Shown: positions 39,439-47,517 of the stretch, in pieces | Position numbering within the stretch: position 1 is the first letter of the stretch | Layout of the letters: each line of letters starts with the position of its first letter | DNA from: CAVSSX01 sp963730735 | GTDB taxonomy: Bacteria; Actinomycetota; Acidimicrobiia; Acidimicrobiales; RAAP-2 | Direction of reading: 5' to 3' | NCBI GenBank assembly: GCA_963730735.1 | Contig: CAVSSX010000007.1 | Coordinates: 1,240,001-1,304,000 of the forward strand | DNA: 64,000 nt | The notes under the pieces: generated by a model | What the model saw: only the letters and a program-made list of their open reading frames with translations | What the model was told of the DNA's origin: nothing | The model's database searches: none | Position numbers and translations under genes: made by a program

Positions 39439-40785
39439 GTGAGTACCGCCCCTCCGCCGGTCGCCTTCCGGTCCGGTGTCGACGGGACCGTCCAACTGGC
39501 CCTGCGGCGGGTCGAGGACCGGGACGTGGTCTGGGCCCGGACGGCGTCGGACCGCCGCCGTGGGGCACTGGCGTTGAAGGACGGCGACAGCCTGGCCGCC
39601 GCGGCCGAGTTGGCCCTTCGGCTCCGGATCCCGCTGGTCCTCGAAGTGGCCTCCAGCGGCGCCGACGCCTCCGAGGGCATCGACGCCCTCCACGGATGGG
39701 GTGGGGCGGCGGCGGCCATCACCGCCTGCTCGGGGGTGGTCCCGGTGGTCTGTGTGGCCACCGGCCCGGTGATCTCTGGCCCGGCCCTGCTCCTCGGGGT
39801 GGCCGACCTGGTCGTCATGACCCCCGACGCCGTGGCCTTCGTCTCGGGCCCGGGCATGGTGGCCGAGTTCACCGGTATCCAGGTCGGAATGGAGGAACTG
39901 GGCGGGGTGCAGATCCACGCCGGGGCGAGCGGGTTGTGCGCCGTGGTCAGCGAGGACATCGAGGACGCGGTGGCCGAGCTGCTCAGCTACCTGCCCGACA
40001 ACTGTGACGAGGCAACCCGGTCGCTGCCGACGGCCGATCCGGTCGATCGCCCGGTCCCCGAGCTGCGCACGGTCGTCCCGTCGCGCGACACCGCCTCCTA
40101 CGACGTGCGCGAGGTGGTGCGGGCGGTCGTCGACGACGAGGAGTACTGCGAACTCTGGCCGCGTTGGGCGCCCCAGCTGGTGACCTGTTTCGCCCGGGTG
40201 GCCGGCCAATCGGTCGGCATCGTGGCCAACCAGCCCCGGTCCCTGGCCGGCACCCTCGATATCGCCGCATCGCAGAAGGCGGCCCGGTTCGTCCGCCTCT
40301 GCGACGGTTTCAACCTGCCGATCGTGACCCTGGTGGACACGCCCGGATTCCTGCCGGGCAAGGACCTCGAGTGGCGCGGCATGATCCGCCACGGCGCCGA
40401 GCTGGCCTTCGCCTACGCCGAGGCCACGGTGCCCCGCGTCTGCCTCATCATGCGCAAGGCCTTCGGGGGGGCGTACATCGTCATGGACTCCCGGGGCGTG
40501 GGCAACGACATCTGCCTGGCCTGGCCCGGGGCCGAGGTCGCCGTCATGGGCGCCCCGGGCGCCGTCCAGATCCTGCACCGACGCTCCGCACCCGAGGACC
40601 GCGTCCAGCTCGAGGAGGACTACCGGGAGCGGTTCCTCACCCCCTGGCCGGCGGCCGAGCGGGGATTCGTCGACGAGGTGATCGATCCCGGGGACACCCG
40701 CCGGGCGCTGGCCAGGACCCTGGCCCTGCTCACGACGAAGCGAGAGCACCTGATGGGGCGCAAGCACGACGGGGGCCCGCTGTAG
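39439..40785 (+). CDS. acyl-CoA carboxylase carboxyltransferase (beta) subunit
   Basis: Transfers the carboxyl group from carboxybiotin to an acyl-CoA. Two crotonase-type halves are visible: the N-half with GPVISGPALLLGVADLVVM, the C-half with TLVDTPGFLPGKDLEWRGMIRHGA and KAFGGAYIVMDSRG plus WPGAEVAVMGAPGAV. At 448 residues it is 60-90 shorter than typical AccD/PccB proteins, mainly at the N-terminus. The N-half is also more diverged, so it may be a specialised paralogue. The biotin-bearing alpha chain at 14101-15861 is a plausible partner. Substrate (acetyl-, propionyl- or longer acyl-CoA) is not decidable from sequence alone. Confidence 0.88.
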   Translation: MSTAPPPVAFRSGVDGTVQLALRRVEDRDVVWARTASDRRRGALALKDGDSLAAAAELALRLRIPLVLEVASSGADASEGIDALHGWGGAAAAITACSGVVPVVCVATGPVISGPALLLGVADLVVMTPDAVAFVSGPGMVAEFTGIQVGMEELGGVQIHAGASGLCAVVSEDIEDAVAELLSYLPDNCDEATRSLPTADPVDRPVPELRTVVPSRDTASYDVREVVRAVVDDEEYCELWPRWAPQLVTCFARVAGQSVGIVANQPRSLAGTLDIAASQKAARFVRLCDGFNLPIVTLVDTPGFLPGKDLEWRGMIRHGAELAFAYAEATVPRVCLIMRKAFGGAYIVMDSRGVGNDICLAWPGAEVAVMGAPGAVQILHRRSAPEDRVQLEEDYRERFLTPWPAAERGFVDEVIDPGDTRRALARTLALLTTKREHLMGRKHDGGPL

Positions 40786-40886
40786 CAACCCGGGGTGACA
40801 TCGTGACGTTCACGTGTGCCGCCGCTTTCACCCAACTGCAATCTTCCCGGTGCCGGTTTCTTATCTCGGCGGGCCAAGATCAAAGC

Positions 40887-41207
40887 GTGGAACACGACGT
40901 GGACCTCCCTGACGCTCCCCTGGTGTTGGAGTCCTGCCACAGCACGTGGCTCTTCGACACGTCGGGCATGCGCTTCCGGCGCATCCTGAAGGGGCTCGAC
41001 CTCGACGCCCGGAACGCCTCGACGGCGTGGCGGCCGTACTACGGCCTGGAAGCCGATCCGCTGTCGGAATCGTTCGTCGTGCTGCTGAACCCCGAGGGCT
41101 CCCGGCTGCTGCGGTCCTGGCGCCACGTCGAGCACTGCCCGCAGTGCGGCGGCGAGGCCACGGCGGAACTGTCGATCGACGAACTCCGCCAAGCGGCGTT
41201 GAGCTGA
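40887..41207 (+). CDS. conserved hypothetical protein with CHSTWLFD motif
   Basis: A 106-residue protein with no recognised Pfam-type function. It contains LESCHSTWLFDTSGMRFRRILKGLD, then WRPYYGLEADPLSESFVVLLNPEGSRLLRSWRH, and a single CxxC (CPQCGG) near the C-terminus that could help bind a metal. The mixture of aromatic residues and a conserved Cys-His suggests a small enzyme or binding domain; I recall similar sequences in Acidimicrobiia but cannot assign a role. GTG at 40887 is the best start; the 100 bp before it has no coding bias. Confidence 0.6.
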   Translation: MEHDVDLPDAPLVLESCHSTWLFDTSGMRFRRILKGLDLDARNASTAWRPYYGLEADPLSESFVVLLNPEGSRLLRSWRHVEHCPQCGGEATAELSIDELRQAALS

Positions 41208-41213
41208 TCCCCG

Positions 41214-41260
41214 GGCCCTCCAGCGCCGCCGGAGCGGTCCGTCCCTGACGGTGGAGGGCC
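41214..41260 (+). terminator. possible stem-loop terminator
   Basis: GGCCCTCCA (41214-41222) pairs perfectly with TGGAGGGCC (41252-41260) around a 29-nt loop, just after the stop at 41207. Confidence 0.35.
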
Positions 41261-41324
41261 ACCGGGTCCGTGGGAGACTGCCGAGGATCCGCCGCCGCTG
41301 AGAAGGACCGAGGCACCACGCACC

Positions 41325-41417
41325 ATGGCCGCACCAGCAGCAGTCGGACGTGCGCCGGCGCCGTTCGGTGAGCACGCCCTCGCCCGCCGCTTCGGGTGCT
41401 CCTCGCTCGCCGCCTGA
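41325..41417 (+). CDS. possible 30-codon upstream ORF (leader peptide)
   Basis: ATG at 41325 opens a 30-residue Ala/Arg/Pro-rich ORF whose TGA overlaps the ATG of the following membrane-protein gene (TGATG at 41415-41419). The overlap suggests translational coupling. No close ribosome binding site is seen, so it may be chance. Confidence 0.2.
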   Translation: MAAPAAVGRAPAPFGEHALARRFGCSSLAA

Positions 41418-42601
41418 TGGACGCGGTGCCCGAACCCACGGTCGCGCTCGACGACACCGCCCCGACGGCGGCGGTGTCGGTGGCCGGGCGGGCCCTCCCG
41501 CGCTGGCTCCGCCGAGCCTGGCCCGTCCTGCGCTTCGTCATCGGGTTCGGGCTCGCCGCCCTGGCCCTCTGGGTGCTGGCCGGTCATCGCAGCGAGCTGC
41601 AGGGCATCACCGAAGCCTTCGATCACCTCGACTGGTGGTGGGTCCCCGTCGCCGTGGGTGCCGAAGGGTTCTCCCTCCTGGCCTTCACCTTCCTCCAGCG
41701 ACGGCTGCTCCGGGCCGGGCACCTCGGCGCCCCGTTGCGACCGCTGTTCAACGTCGGTGTGGCCTCCCAGGCCATCACCACCTCGTTCCCGGCTGGGCCG
41801 GCCGTCGCCGCCGTCTACGGCTTCCGCTGGTACCGGCGGTTCGGGGCCGACGAGGGGCTGGCGGCCTGGACCGTGGTCGGGGTGATCATCGCCGCCTCGG
41901 TCTCGCTGGCCCTGCTGGCGGCGGCCGGCGTGGCTTTGGCCGCCGCTGAGGGGGCCAGCCTCGACCTCATCGGGGTGGTCATCGGGGTCCTGCTCGTCAG
42001 CCTGGCCTTCGGGGCCCTGTTCGTCTACGAACGCCCCCTGGCCGTCGTGGCCACCTGGCTCATCCGGACCAGCCGCCGACTGACCGGGCGTCCCCGGGGC
42101 GACCTGGCCGAGACGATCCAAGAGGTCGTGCGCCGGATCACGCTGGTCCGCCTGGGGTGGAAGGACGTCTCGGTGGTCGTCGGCTGGGGGCTGGCCAACT
42201 GGGGGCTCGACTGCGCCGTGTTCGCCTTCTCGTTCCTGGTGATCGGCTCCAGTATCCCGTGGAAGGGGCTGCTGCTCGCCTACGGGGCCGGGCAGCTGGC
42301 GGCCAACCTGCCCATCACCCCTGGTGGCCTGGGGGCGGTCGAAGGCAGCATCACCATCGCCTTGGTCGCCTTCGGTGGCGAGCGCGACGCTACCGTCGAC
42401 GCCGTGATCATCTACCGACTGATCAGCTTCTGGCTGGTGTTGGTGGTCGGCTGGTTGGCCTGCGGCTTCATGGCGTGGGGCGTCCGGAGGGGACGGTGGC
42501 CCCGGCACGTGATCGGCGCGCCGGACGACGTGGCCGTCGCCGCGCCGGTCCTCACCGCCGGTGGGATGGGGGAGCGGCTCCCGGGGAGTGCGGCGACGTG
42601 A
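41417..42601 (+). CDS. flippase-like / lysylphosphatidylglycerol synthase TM-domain membrane protein
   Basis: Polytopic membrane protein of 394 residues with about eight hydrophobic segments, matching the YbhN/AglD-like family. VGVASQAITTSFPAGPAVAAVYGFRWYRRFG and GAGQLAANLPITPGGLGAVEGSITIALVAFG are the hallmark blocks (the PGGLGAVEG motif is strongly conserved). Relatives are membrane domains of lipid aminoacylases or candidate lipid flippases; no aminoacyl-transferase domain is present here. It is coupled by a GTGA overlap to a lipoprotein gene. Confidence 0.82.
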   Translation: MDAVPEPTVALDDTAPTAAVSVAGRALPRWLRRAWPVLRFVIGFGLAALALWVLAGHRSELQGITEAFDHLDWWWVPVAVGAEGFSLLAFTFLQRRLLRAGHLGAPLRPLFNVGVASQAITTSFPAGPAVAAVYGFRWYRRFGADEGLAAWTVVGVIIAASVSLALLAAAGVALAAAEGASLDLIGVVIGVLLVSLAFGALFVYERPLAVVATWLIRTSRRLTGRPRGDLAETIQEVVRRITLVRLGWKDVSVVVGWGLANWGLDCAVFAFSFLVIGSSIPWKGLLLAYGAGQLAANLPITPGGLGAVEGSITIALVAFGGERDATVDAVIIYRLISFWLVLVVGWLACGFMAWGVRRGRWPRHVIGAPDDVAVAAPVLTAGGMGERLPGSAAT

Positions 42602-43047
42602 ACCGGGGCGGCGTGGCCCGGGGCCGTCTCGGTCGGTCCGTCGTCGCCACGGCGGCGCTGGCCGGCCTGGCCGCCAGCCTCCTGACGGCGTGCTCCGCCG
42701 TGCGCAGCGATCTCGGGACCACCAACGGGCCGTGCTACGTGGCCCTGCCGGCGGCGTCCGATGCCGTCCACAACCAGGGACACCTCGACGGCGTCCGCCT
42801 CCGCAGCGTGGCCGGCGTGGCCCGGGATCCGGGCTTCCGCGTCCTGGACGGTCGCCTGCCCACGTCGGGTCACGTCTGCATGGTGGCCTACTCGGGGCTG
42901 TTCCACGCCGACGCCGTGGAGAAGGGAGTGGGCGCGCCGAGCGGGACGCTGGCCGTCGTGGTGCTCGGGTACCCGAGCAAGCGCCTGGTGGCCACGCTGG
43001 TCGCCACCCGGGGCGACGGGCAATTCGGCCACACCCATATCGGTTGA
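42598..43047 (+). CDS. putative lipoprotein
   Basis: 149 residues. The first 30 form a lipoprotein signal: basic NRGGVARGRLGRS, a hydrophobic ATAALAGLAASL and the lipobox LLTAC, whose cysteine would be lipidated. The rest is a small secreted domain with two cysteines (GPCYVALP and GHVCMVAY) that could form a disulfide, and a His-rich end GQFGHTHIG. Function unknown. It starts inside the stop of the flippase-like gene, so the two products may act together at the membrane. Confidence 0.7.
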   Translation: MNRGGVARGRLGRSVVATAALAGLAASLLTACSAVRSDLGTTNGPCYVALPAASDAVHNQGHLDGVRLRSVAGVARDPGFRVLDGRLPTSGHVCMVAYSGLFHADAVEKGVGAPSGTLAVVVLGYPSKRLVATLVATRGDGQFGHTHIG

Positions 43048-43062
43048 GGGTACGGCCGCCGT

Positions 43063-44004
43063 CTAGGGCGGGCCGTCGCCCGGCGGCGGCTCGGGCCGTT
43101 CCTCGGGCGCCCGGGCGTCCGGCGCCGGGGCGTCGGGGTAGACGGTCGGGAAGCCGGCATTGGCCGATCGTCGCTGTCGCCGGTCGGCCCGCTCGAGGTG
43201 GCGGGCCACGTCCGACCAGAGCAGCGGTTCGGGATCACCGCCGGCCGAGGTCACCCGCTGGGCCCGGCTGAGGAGCACGAAGGCCACCGTCCAGAGCACG
43301 GCGATCGTCGAGAGCTTGGCCACGAAACCCGCCACCTGCTGGTCGAGGAGGGGTGACAGCGACAACGTGGCTGTGGCGTGGTGGTAGGCGGGGTAGAGGG
43401 GGTGGCGGGCGAAGATCCACACCACCGAGAGGAAGCTCGGGACGATGGCCTGCACGATCAGGTAGGCGGCCCGGCCGAGGACCGACGGGCGCCGGGTCCC
43501 CGGGAGCCGATTGAGGACCGGCGTCCACAGCACCACCCCGGCCACCAGCAGGGCCAGGTCCATGCCGGCTCGGGCGAGGGCCGACGACGACTGGGCGTCG
43601 ACGGCGGCGGTGGTCAGCGTGGCGATGCAGATGGCGGTCACCACGGCCACGGCGACCAAGGGATGGCTCACCGTCCGCACGGCCGCATCGATCACCGCTG
43701 GCCGGGTCAGCCGGGCCATGAGCGGGGCGGGGGTGCCGATGATGAGGAGGGCCGGGACGGCCAGGGTCAGCAGGAGCCGCTGGATGACCAGGGCCGTGAG
43801 CAGCCAGTGGGCGGCCAGGTCGGCGAGTGGCCAGGTGAGGGCGACCAGCAGGACCGCCAGCCCACCGAAGAACGCCGCCACCTGGCGCCCGCTGGCCGCC
43901 AGGCCGGGTCGTCGCACGACGGTGCCGTAGGCGCCGCCGACGAGGAGGACCACCACCCAGGGTACGGGGTGCAGCTGGAAGGCCCAGGGCGAGGCGCTCA
44001 GCAC
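43063..44004 (-). CDS. ctaG: cytochrome c oxidase assembly protein, caa3-type CtaG family
   Basis: Integral membrane protein, 313 residues, with about seven transmembrane segments followed by a proline-rich cytoplasmic tail (PDAPAPDARAPEERPEPPPG). The order of segments and motifs such as LTWPLADLAAHWLLTALVIQRLLL and FARHPLYPAYHHATATLSLSPLLDQQVAG fit the Bacillus CtaG-like family, which supports copper-centre assembly in cytochrome oxidase. It is divergent from the pafBC gene; oxidase genes are not in the window. Confidence 0.82.
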   Translation of the reverse strand: MLSASPWAFQLHPVPWVVVLLVGGAYGTVVRRPGLAASGRQVAAFFGGLAVLLVALTWPLADLAAHWLLTALVIQRLLLTLAVPALLIIGTPAPLMARLTRPAVIDAAVRTVSHPLVAVAVVTAICIATLTTAAVDAQSSSALARAGMDLALLVAGVVLWTPVLNRLPGTRRPSVLGRAAYLIVQAIVPSFLSVVWIFARHPLYPAYHHATATLSLSPLLDQQVAGFVAKLSTIAVLWTVAFVLLSRAQRVTSAGGDPEPLLWSDVARHLERADRRQRRSANAGFPTVYPDAPAPDARAPEERPEPPPGDGPP

Positions 44005-44062
44005 GGTCGTCGCGCCTTCGCCCGACGGCGCTGGGACGGCGCGACCGCCGGCCTCCGACGCC

Positions 44063-44068
44063 TACGCT
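44063..44068 (+). promoter_or_regulatory. -10 element of the pafBC-like gene
   Basis: TACGCT 7 nt before the GTG at 44076. Confidence 0.5.
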
Positions 44069-44075
44069 CAGCCGG

Positions 44076-46031
44076 GTGGCCCCCCTCGACCGCCTTGAAC
44101 GCCTGACCGACCTGGTGTTGGTGCTGCTGGACGCCAAGCAGCCGATCACCCTCGAGACCATCGCCCGGGAGGTTCCGGGCTACCCCGAGGACCGCAGTGC
44201 TCGTCGCCAGGCCTTCGAACGCGACAAGCGGCTGCTGCGCGACGAGGGCATCCCGCTCACCACCGAAGCGGTCGACGGGGCCGAGCAGTTCGGCTACCGG
44301 ATCGACCCCGAGGCCTTCTACCTGTCGGACCTTCGGCTCACGCCCGAGGAACAGGGGGCCCTCCATCTCGCCGTCGCCGGCGTGCATCTCGGCGATCCTA
44401 GCGGGCGGCATGCGCTGCTGAAGCTGGGGGCGACCGGGGTCACCGAGGCGCGACCGGTGGCCTCGTTCGTGCCGCCGCCGGCGCTCATCCCCCTGTTCGA
44501 GGCGGTCCGGTCGCACGCCCTGGTGCGGTTCGGCTACCGGGGCGAGGAGCGTGCGGTAGCCCCCGGCGGCCTCTGGTTCCGCGGCGGGCGGTGGTACCTG
44601 GTGGGCTGGGACCAGCAGCGACAGGCCGGCCGGACCTTCCGGGTCGACCGCGTCGACGGCCTGCCCACCGCCGAGGAGCCCGGGAGCGGCCAGCTCCCCG
44701 ACGGCTTCGACGCCGAAGCCGCCGCGCCCGACGATCCCTGGCGAGCCGGGGAGGGGGAAGTGGACGACGTGCTGCTCGCCGTCGACGCCGTCGAGGCCCC
44801 CCGGGTGGTGGCCGAGGTCGGCGACCAGTCGGTCGAGGAACGGCATCCCGACGGGTCGGTGGTGGTGCGGCTCGGGATGACCAGCAGCAGTGCCATGCGG
44901 TCCTGGGTCCTCGGTCTCCTGGATCACGCCGAGGTGCTCGGGCCGGTGTCGATGCGCGACGGGATGCGACAGTGGCTGGAGGCGATCGAGGGTCAGGCAC
45001 CGGTGACGACGACCCAGGCGTTCGGGCCCGACGAGCTGGTCCAGGCCGGTGCCCGGGGCGACGACGAGGCCGACGGACGATCCGAGCGGGCCGGTGGCCC
45101 GACCCGCGACGCCACCGAGCGACTCCGCCGACTGCTCGCCATCGTGGGCTGGCTGGCCAACGTGGGCGAGGCGCCGATGGCCGAGATCTCCCAACGCTTC
45201 GACATCACCCCCGAAGAGCTGAGCCGCGAGCTCGAGCTGGCGGCGTGTTGCGGACTGCCGCCCTATTCGCCCGATGCCCTGATGGAGATCGTCGTGACCG
45301 ACGAGACGGTGCAGGCCTTCCTGCCCGACGGCCTCTCGCGGCCCCGCCGGCTGACCGCCGCCGAAGGTTTCGCCCTGGCCACGGCGGCCCGCACCATTCT
45401 GGCCGTGCCCGGGGCGGATGCCGACGGCGCACTGGCCCGGGCCCTGGTCAAGCTGGAGGCCTCGCTCGGTGACCGACCCGGCCTGGTCGTCGACCTCGAC
45501 GCCCCGGACCTCTTGGCCACCGTCCAACAGGTCACCGCACAACGAGACCGCGTCGAGATCGAGTACCACTCGGCCTCCTCCGACGAGACCACCCAGCGGG
45601 TCATCGACCCGCTCCGGGTCATGACCCTCGACGGACACTGGTACCTGGACGCCTACTGCCACCGGGCGGTCGGGCTCCGGCGGTTCCGGGTCGACCGGAT
45701 CCGGTCGGTACGGGTGCTCGGACCTCAGCCCGACGACGCGCCGGCGGCCCCGGCGATGACCGCCGAGTCCTTCATCCCCGGTCCCGGCGCGGCCACGGTC
45801 CGTCTCGAGCTCGGGCCGGCGGCGGCCTGGGTGGCGGACTCGGTGCCGGTGAGCGACGTCGTGGCCGGCGACGACGGGAGCTCGATCGTCACCCTGGCGG
45901 TGGGCGGCACGGCGTGGTTGGAGCGGCTGCTCCTCCAAGTCGGACCGGACGCCCGGGTGGTCGCCCCGGCCGAGCTGGCCGACGTCGGACGCCAGGCCGC
46001 CCGGCGGGTCCTCGCCCGCTACCGCGGGTGA
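44076..46031 (+). CDS. fused PafB-PafC-like WYL-domain transcriptional regulator
   Basis: 651 residues made of two similar halves. Each has an N-terminal winged-helix (first half LERLTDLVLVLLDAKQPITLETIAREV; second half LRRLLAIVGWLANVGEAPMAEISQRFDITPEELSREL) and a WYL domain (first VRFGYRGEERAVAPGGLWFRGGRWYLVGW; second VEIEYHSASSDETTQRVIDPLRVMTLDGHWYLDAYC) plus WCX extension. Mycobacterial PafB and PafC are separate proteins that activate the RecA-independent DNA-damage response; natural fusions are known in other actinobacteria. Here the gene is not beside the proteasome or pup genes. A conjugative remnant follows immediately. Confidence 0.88.
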   Translation: MAPLDRLERLTDLVLVLLDAKQPITLETIAREVPGYPEDRSARRQAFERDKRLLRDEGIPLTTEAVDGAEQFGYRIDPEAFYLSDLRLTPEEQGALHLAVAGVHLGDPSGRHALLKLGATGVTEARPVASFVPPPALIPLFEAVRSHALVRFGYRGEERAVAPGGLWFRGGRWYLVGWDQQRQAGRTFRVDRVDGLPTAEEPGSGQLPDGFDAEAAAPDDPWRAGEGEVDDVLLAVDAVEAPRVVAEVGDQSVEERHPDGSVVVRLGMTSSSAMRSWVLGLLDHAEVLGPVSMRDGMRQWLEAIEGQAPVTTTQAFGPDELVQAGARGDDEADGRSERAGGPTRDATERLRRLLAIVGWLANVGEAPMAEISQRFDITPEELSRELELAACCGLPPYSPDALMEIVVTDETVQAFLPDGLSRPRRLTAAEGFALATAARTILAVPGADADGALARALVKLEASLGDRPGLVVDLDAPDLLATVQQVTAQRDRVEIEYHSASSDETTQRVIDPLRVMTLDGHWYLDAYCHRAVGLRRFRVDRIRSVRVLGPQPDDAPAAPAMTAESFIPGPGAATVRLELGPAAAWVADSVPVSDVVAGDDGSSIVTLAVGGTAWLERLLLQVGPDARVVAPAELADVGRQAARRVLARYRG

Positions 46032-46084
46032 TCCCGGCCCGGCGGCCCTTCCGCTGGGCGTTAGGACATGGAATGCTATGAAAC

Positions 46085-47517
46085 GTGCTCCACGTCGCCC
46101 GCCTCCGGTCGGGTGCCGCCGGGTACTACACGGGGGATCGAGCCGACGAGCTGCGGGTGGTGGCCGGTCGGAGTAGGCCCGGCCGATGGGTGGGTGACGG
46201 GGCCGCCGCCCTAGGGCTGGCCGGCCCGGTGGTCGCCCGCGGACCTGTCGGATCTGCTCGCCGGCACCCGGCCCCGGATCGGCGGCCGGATGCCGGGGAC
46301 CACCGCCGGCGGGGTGGCCGGGTTCGACCTGGTCTTCGCGGCCCCCAAGTCAGTGAGCGTGCTGTGGGCGCTGGGCGGCCGAGAGGTGGCCGGCCCGCTC
46401 GTCGACGGGCACGTGGCCGCCGTCGAAGGGGCGCTCGACTACGTGGGGCGACGGGCGCTGGCCGTGCGTCGAGGGCGGGGCGGGGAGCGCCGGATGGAGC
46501 CGATCGGCGCGTCGGTGGCCGCCGCCTTCACCCATGGCGTGAGCCGGGCCCTCGACCCCCACCTCCACACCCACGTGGTGGTGGCCAACGTGGCGCGAGG
46601 CGACGACGGGAAGTGGTCGGCGCTCGACGGCCGAGGCCTCTACGCCCACGCCGCGGCGGCCGGGGCGCTGTACCAGGCGCAATTGCGCCACGAGCTCTCC
46701 ACCCGGCTGGGTGTGGGGTGGGTCGCCGGTCGGGCGGGCCGCATCGAAGTGGACGGCGTCGGACCGGACCTCCTCGGCGCCTTCTCGGAGCGGCGGGCCG
46801 AGATCGAAGAGGAGCTCCACCAGCGCGGCCGGTCGTCGGGAATGGCCCGGCGGGTCGCGTGGGCGACCACCCGCGACGAGCCGTCGAGCGAGCGCGACCC
46901 CGAGGCGCTCCTGGCGACGTGGCGCGACCGGGCCCGTGGGCTCGGTCTCGACGGTGGTGTGCTGTCCGTGGCGCTCGATCGACGTCGGTCGTCGTCGGCG
47001 GGACTGGACGAGGACCGCTTCTGCCGATCGCTCTTGGCGCGATCGGCGTCGGGCATCACCCGGCGACAGGTCGTCGCCGCCTGGGCTGGGGCGGCGGTCG
47101 ACGGCTGCCCGGCGTCCGAGGTGGTGGCCTGTGTCGACCGGTGGCTGCCCGACGAGCGCGCCGTCGGCGTGGCCGAGGCGAGATGGTCGCCGTCACGGCT
47201 GGTCCCGACCCGCAGCGTCATCGATCGGCTGGGTCCGCGTCCGTTGCAGGCCGGACAGCAGATGCTGTGGCGCGAGGTCGCCGACGCGCTCGACGGCTAT
47301 CGCGCGACCTGGAGCCATGTCGGAGCACCGACCGGGACGGCGGAGCCACCATCGCTCTACGAACCGACCGCCATGGGGGCCCGGCAGCTGGTCCACTTCC
47401 TCGAGGTCCGGCAACGGATCGTCCGGGCCGGCCACCGATGGGGTCGCGACCTCTCCGGCTCGCCCGGGTGGCGCTCGATCACCGAGGACCGGGGGCGAGT
47501 CCCTGGACGGTCGCTGA
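46085..47517 (+). CDS. MobF (TrwC-like) relaxase, helicase-less (frameshifted)
   Basis: Nicks the origin of transfer of a conjugative element and stays covalently bound through tyrosine. The N-terminus has the YYTGD tyrosine pair. The histidine triad DPHLHTHVVVANV is about residue 160, preceded by FDLVFAAPKSVSVLWALGG, a strong MobF signature. The frame breaks near 46240 (one extra C restores ADLSDLLAGTRPRIGGRMP). Only about 475 residues are coding; no Walker motifs of a TraI/TrwC helicase follow. The exact end is uncertain: coding bias fades near 47500 and the nearest stop by a one-base shift is 47517. It overlaps the 3' end of the opposite coupling-protein gene. Confidence 0.8.
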
